Positions 6,852 through 9,714 of a DNA stretch of 9,714 bases are shown one piece after another (the stretch's first letter is position 1; each line of letters starts with the position of its first letter). The notes under the pieces were generated by a model, which saw only the letters and a program-made list of their open reading frames with translations, was not told the DNA's origin and searched no databases. Source of the stretch: Gammaproteobacteria bacterium (lineage in GTDB: Bacteria > Pseudomonadota > Gammaproteobacteria > DSM-16500); contig JAJONP010000067.1 in NCBI GenBank assembly GCA_021323555.1, positions 1 through 9,714 of the forward strand. The letters run 5' to 3'. Both the position numbers and the translations under genes were made by a program.

Positions 6852-7700
6852 ATGAGAAAAACAACAAGCTTAAATGCAGTTAAGATGATGCCTCAAACAC
6901 CTGGAGTTTATTTATTCTATAGTGATGAAGGCCATTTACTTTATATTGGAAAAAGTATTTCGCTACGCAGTCGAATCTACGCTCATATTTTAGCAGCAAA
7001 GCATTCAAGCAAAGAAGAGCGGTTGATGCGACAGACAAGCCGTATTGAATGGGAAGAGACAGCAGGAGAGCTGGGTGCTTTGCTGCGAGAGGCTGCTCTT
7101 ATTAAACAATATCAACCTATTTATAATCAGCGATTACGAAAAAGCCGTGTTTTATACGGGTTAAAATTACACGAAGCTGAAAATCATTATACCCGTATTG
7201 AGTTAGTACGGCTGAACTCAATTCAACAAGATGAAATTCATTTGCTCTATGGATTATCACGGAGCAAGCGGCAACTCATGCAAAAAGTGCTGGATTACAC
7301 AAAACAATGGAATTTATGTGCTAAATTGACCTTACTTGAAAAAGGAACAGGGCCTTGCTTTTATTTTCAAATAAAACGTTGTAACGGTGCTTGCCTAAAT
7401 TTGGAAGATCCAACTGTCTACAATGCGCGCGTGATTACAGCGTTTAGAAAACTACGTATTGAAAGCTGGCCATACAGCTCTAGCATTATCATTAAAGAAA
7501 AATCACTGACAACATTAAAAGTAAATTATCATAAGATAGATCGATGGTGCCATTTATCGTCAAGCAAAAATAAAAAAGGACTCAGCCATATAGAAACTCC
7601 TTCTCACCACTACTTTGATTTCGATATCTATAAAATACTCGTAAAGTGTTTACTCGCCCCCTCACCTACAATAAAAATACTCCATGGCCTTCCAAGCTAA
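6852..7700 (+). CDS. cho: Excinuclease Cho (UvrC homologue, GIY-YIG endonuclease)
   Basis: Cho makes the 3' incision during nucleotide excision repair after UvrA/UvrB loading, on lesions that UvrC handles poorly. The 282 residues are close to E. coli Cho (295). Seen: the GIY-YIG domain at about 14-95, with PGVYLF (17-22), YIGKS (31-35), the Arg pair at 39/41, the metal-binding Glu80 in LLREAALIK and N92 after QPIY; then a UvrC-like cysteine set C156, C169, C177, C181, of which the last three lie in PCFYFQIKRCNGAC. The spacing resembles the iron-sulphur ligands described in UvrC. The C-terminal FDFDIYKILVKCLL matches the Cho end. It lacks the RNase H-like and helix-hairpin-helix domains of full UvrC. 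No good ribosome site precedes the ATG, which lies 32 bases after the cyclase stop. No LexA-type CTGT-N8-ACAG box is visible. Confidence 0.92.
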   Translation: MRKTTSLNAVKMMPQTPGVYLFYSDEGHLLYIGKSISLRSRIYAHILAAKHSSKEERLMRQTSRIEWEETAGELGALLREAALIKQYQPIYNQRLRKSRVLYGLKLHEAENHYTRIELVRLNSIQQDEIHLLYGLSRSKRQLMQKVLDYTKQWNLCAKLTLLEKGTGPCFYFQIKRCNGACLNLEDPTVYNARVITAFRKLRIESWPYSSSIIIKEKSLTTLKVNYHKIDRWCHLSSSKNKKGLSHIETPSHHYFDFDIYKILVKCLLAPSPTIKILHGLPS

Positions 7701-7716
7701 ACTCTCTCGTGAGTTT
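7699..7716 (+). terminator. Possible weak terminator after cho
   Basis: AAACTC (7699-7704) and GAGTTT (7711-7716) form a six-pair stem around the loop TCTCGT, overlapping the cho stop codon. No T-run follows (GTGTAGC), so intrinsic termination would be weak at best. Confidence 0.25.
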
Positions 7717-7889
7717 GTGTAGCTTATGAAAATGGGATTTATTACAAAAACATATTTGATGAAAATGAATATTCCAGCTGATTATATACTTAGTTCGCTT
7801 TATAGCGTATTATCCAACATGCAATTTGTATGCGAGGAGAAATAATCCAGAACATGTCCATCGCTTTAATTTAATAGAAGGGTTTATAA

Positions 7890-9281
7890 GTGGCTATTAA
7901 AATTAATAAAAATATAGGCACCTTTGCGTTAACGATGTTTATTACCGGTGCTATTGACACGTTACGTAACCTTCCAGTTACTGCTCTTTATGGTTACCAA
8001 TTAGTAATTTATTTGTCGCTTGCTGCTATGTTTTTTCTTATTCCAGCGGCTTTAGTCTCGGCGGAATTATCGGCTAGTTTCGTCAAAAAAAGCGGTGTTT
8101 TCTATTGGGTCCAAGAGGCTTTTGGATCAAAAATGGGTTTTTTTGCGGCTTGGCTACAATGGATCAATACGCTCGTATGGTTTCCCACTATTTTATCTTT
8201 TATAACCACTACCGCACTTTATGCCATTGACCCTTTATTAGCAAAAAATAAATTTATTCTTATTGCAAATATTATTATTACTTTTTGGTTATTAACATTC
8301 GTTAATTTTCGTGGCATTAAACTCTCTGTTAAATTTTCTGCGTTTTGCACAGTGATTGGTATCATTATTCCTATCTTTACTTTGATTATTCTCTCTTTAT
8401 TTTGTCTTATTAAAGGATATCCCAATCAGCTTCATTTACAAACTCTTACGCTATCCACTTCTGTCAAATCGGGTGAAAACTGGACGGTGCTGACAGGGAT
8501 TATAGCAGCATTTGTAGGGCTTGAACTCGCTTCGGTACATATCCAAAATGTCATTGACCCTCAAAAAACATTTCCTAAAGCTCTTTTATTTTCTGTATTT
8601 TTAATAATATTTACTATGCTGAGTGGTTCACTTGCAATAGCAATCCTTTTACCTAAAAGCCATATAAGCCTTGTAGCAGGCGTTATTCAAAGCTTTAGTA
8701 AAATTTTCAACTTCTATCATTTGCCCTATTTAGTCTCCTTATTTAGTTGCGCTGTAGTAGCAGGGGCTTTAGGAGGAATGTTAAGCTGGATAATATCACC
8801 TCTTAAAGGACTATTGTGTGCAAGCGAGTTAGGCTATTTTCCTTCTTATTTAGTTCGCCAAAATAAATATGGTGTCCCTACTCGTTTTCTTATATTACAA
8901 GCAAGTATTGTGAGCGTTATCTGTTTGGTCTATATTTTTATGCCTAGCATTAATTCTTCTTACTGGATATTGACGGTATTAAGCACCCAATTATATATGA
9001 CGATGTATGCTATATTATTTCTTGCAGCCATTTATTTAAAATATAAATATAAATATAATAATAATATTTTCTCTATACCTGGCGGGGCAAAAGGAACCTG
9101 TATAGTTGCATCCTGCGGACTTGTAGGTTGTTGTATAACATTCATTGTAGGATTTATTTTACCTTATAAAATTCACATGGATTCATTCAAATATCTACAG
9201 CTTTGTATAGCAGGGCTAGTTATCCTTATTCTTCCAGTAGCACTGTTTTATATGTATCAAAGCATAACAGCAAAGAAATAA
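7890..9281 (+). CDS. APC-superfamily amino acid permease, glutamate:GABA antiporter-like
   Basis: An inner-membrane amino acid transporter of 463 residues with about twelve hydrophobic segments. Seen: an N-terminal segment lacking the canonical GxG of typical APC carriers (FITGAIDTLRNLP, 17-29); IPAALVSAELSASFVKKSGVFYWV in helix 2 and after (51-74), resembling the AE...GGxFxWV region of GadC; FRGIKLSVKFS (140-150); a helix 6 with GLELASVHIQNVIDP (210-224), the family's usual GxE...H..EV.NP pattern; SWIISPLKGLL (299-309); and GVPTRFLILQ (328-337). A KYKYKYNNN run (384-392) sits in the loop after the tenth helix. The start is GTG with AGAAGGG seven bases upstream. The substrate cannot be read from sequence; the closest well-known relatives exchange glutamate and GABA or similar amino acids. 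It lies 189 bases after cho, so it may have its own promoter. Nothing clearly links it to the cyclase gene apart from being on the same strand. Confidence 0.87.
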   Translation: MAIKINKNIGTFALTMFITGAIDTLRNLPVTALYGYQLVIYLSLAAMFFLIPAALVSAELSASFVKKSGVFYWVQEAFGSKMGFFAAWLQWINTLVWFPTILSFITTTALYAIDPLLAKNKFILIANIIITFWLLTFVNFRGIKLSVKFSAFCTVIGIIIPIFTLIILSLFCLIKGYPNQLHLQTLTLSTSVKSGENWTVLTGIIAAFVGLELASVHIQNVIDPQKTFPKALLFSVFLIIFTMLSGSLAIAILLPKSHISLVAGVIQSFSKIFNFYHLPYLVSLFSCAVVAGALGGMLSWIISPLKGLLCASELGYFPSYLVRQNKYGVPTRFLILQASIVSVICLVYIFMPSINSSYWILTVLSTQLYMTMYAILFLAAIYLKYKYKYNNNIFSIPGGAKGTCIVASCGLVGCCITFIVGFILPYKIHMDSFKYLQLCIAGLVILILPVALFYMYQSITAKK

Positions 9282-9331
9282 AAAATATTCTTTCCTTTGT
9301 AATACGCACTAATGATTTATTTAACCAGTTT

Positions 9332-9339
9332 GGTTTAAC
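9332..9339 (+). repeat. Left target-site duplication GGTTTAAC
   Basis: This 8-base word is repeated exactly and in the same orientation at 9514-9521, immediately outside both ends of the 174-base palindromic element. It is best read as the target duplication made on insertion. Confidence 0.72.
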
Positions 9340-9513
9340 GTAAGCGTTCGTGGAGCTTTTGACTTTACGCAAAAAGTTCGGATTTGAGCCAAGGTCGTGC
9401 GAAAATTTTATAAAAATAGCGCAGCCTACACTTGTATGTGAGCACATTTTTATAAAATTTTCGCACCAGATTAGCCAAATACGGACTTTGCCTATTAAGA
9501 CATGAACAGTTAC
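9340..9513. mobile_element. MITE-like non-autonomous transposon, IS66-type ends
   Basis: A 174-base element with no coding capacity. Its ends are imperfect inverted repeats: GTAAGCGTTCGTG at 9340-9352 and, read inward from the right, GTAACTGTTCATG (9513-9501), 10 of 13 identical. Nearly the whole element is self-complementary: an outer part with one extra stretch of about 9-10 bases on the left, a middle part (9373-9396 against 9489-9467) with about 17 of 24 matches, and a perfect 21-base inner palindrome (9397-9417 against 9446-9466) around a 28-base loop. It is flanked by the direct repeat GGTTTAAC. In established knowledge, termini starting 5'-GTAA together with 8-base target duplications are the signature of IS66-family elements; the assignment is my inference from these two traits. 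It sits between two convergent genes, three permease-side gaps away from any coding sequence disruption, and could fold into a long hairpin when transcribed from either side. Confidence 0.7.
9397..9466. repeat. Perfect 21-base inverted repeat (core of the MITE)
   Basis: The arms 9397-9417 and 9446-9466 are exact reverse complements, each starting GTGCGAAAATTTTATAA on its own strand. The loop between them is 28 bases. With the flanking imperfect arms the stem reaches about 45 pairs. A transcript entering from either side would form a strong hairpin, which may end the permease message and the rpn message. Confidence 0.9.
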
Positions 9514-9521
9514 GGTTTAAC
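9514..9521 (+). repeat. Right target-site duplication GGTTTAAC
   Basis: Exact copy of the word at 9332-9339, directly outside the right terminus of the palindromic element and one base short of the stop codon of the rpn-like gene. The insertion therefore missed the coding region by about a base. Confidence 0.72.
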
Positions 9522-9522
9522 T

Positions 9523-9714
9523 TTAGATGTCATCTGTTGATAACCCTGTAACCTTTTTAATTATCTCTAATGCAATCCCTTCTTGTAACATAGCACGAGC
9601 AATTTCAATATTTCTTTCGGCTTTTCCTTCCGCTTTTCCTTCGGCTTTTCCTGCTCTGAATTTACTTGCGAAAATCGTTTTCTCTGTACTGACAATATCC
9701 CAGTATTCTTGATA
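9523..9714 (-). CDS. Rpn-family recombination-promoting nuclease / PD-(D/E)XK transposase-like protein, C-terminal part only
   Basis: Only the last 63 residues and the stop are in the window; the gene enters from the right edge. The visible part has the trademark tail of Rpn/PDDEXK_2 proteins: YQEYWD, then a charged stretch GKAEGKAEGKAE encoded by three 12-base tandem repeats, then NIEIARAMLQEGIALEIIKKVTGLSTDDI. The nuclease domain with its catalytic Asp/Glu/Lys lies outside, so activity cannot be judged. Family members promote RecA-independent recombination and some act in phage defence. They are often multi-copy and decayed in AT-rich intracellular bacteria. The gene converges on the permease, and the MITE lies directly past its stop. 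Confidence 0.82.
   Translation of the reverse strand, partial: YQEYWDIVSTEKTIFASKFRAGKAEGKAEGKAERNIEIARAMLQEGIALEIIKKVTGLSTDDI
9616..9651 (-). repeat. Three 12-base tandem repeats within the rpn-like gene
   Basis: Three consecutive 12-base units, GGAAAAGCCGAA with one base differing in the middle copy, encode GKAE three times. Because 12 is a multiple of three, gain or loss of a unit keeps the frame. Such GKAE runs of varying copy number are common in the Rpn family. Confidence 0.85.

Noticed and set aside
7726..7845. 39-residue open frame between cho and the permease (MKMGFITKTYLM...)
   Set aside because: No clear ribosome site, no recognised family, and another frame over the same bases is equally open; probably chance.
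9226..9447. 73-codon minus-strand frame across the permease end and the MITE
   Set aside because: It crosses the mobile element boundary and the palindrome, so it cannot be an ancestral gene.
9527..9712. 61-codon plus-strand frame at the right edge
   Set aside because: Antisense shadow of the rpn-like gene; its Ser-Ala-Phe-Pro repeats are the reverse reading of the GKAE tandem repeats.
1..9714. CRISPR arrays, rRNA, riboswitches, replication origin
   Set aside because: No regularly spaced repeats, ribosomal RNA segments or recognisable riboswitch cores were seen on either strand.

Overview
The window looks like a stretch of AT-rich gammaproteobacterial chromosome. The lolB / tRNA-Gln(TTG) / prs neighbourhood with ychF close by, a carboxyl-terminal protease, a Cho-type UvrC homologue and a GadC-like amino acid permease together recall the order Legionellales (Coxiella, Legionella, Rickettsiella and relatives). 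That placement is an inference from gene content and composition; no marker in the window fixes the genus.

Left part (1-4317), mostly housekeeping. On the minus strand: a ctpA-type S41 peptidase cut by the left edge, prs (PRPP synthetase), tRNA-Gln and lolB (outer-membrane lipoprotein receptor). tRNA-Gln has its own good promoter and lies only 21 bases ahead of prs, so the two are probably co-transcribed. ychF (translation-associated GTPase/ATPase) runs divergently from lolB on the plus strand. The kinase gene ispE, often found between lolB and tRNA-Gln in related bacteria, is missing here.

Middle (4307-5717). A yheT-type alpha/beta hydrolase converges on ychF, and their 3' ends overlap by 11 bases. 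A 445-base stretch without an intact gene follows. Its right half carries what looks like an ~84-codon gene broken by two compensating frameshifts.

Right part (5718-9714), accessory. A four-gene plus-strand row holds a very small SET-domain methyltransferase, a metal-dependent cyclase/formamidase-like hydrolase that overlaps it by 14 bases, the endonuclease Cho, and an APC-family permease of the glutamate:GABA antiporter type. The first two are probably translationally coupled and form the least familiar unit in the window. After the permease lies a 174-base, nearly fully palindromic element with 5'-GTAA termini and a perfect 8-base direct repeat (GGTTTAAC) on both sides. This is a non-autonomous (MITE-like) transposon with the hallmarks of the IS66 family. 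It abuts the 3' end of an Rpn-family recombination-promoting nuclease gene that runs in from the right edge.

The best candidates for something new are the intact MITE with its target duplication, the overlapping SET-cyclase pair, and the decayed small gene just upstream of that pair.
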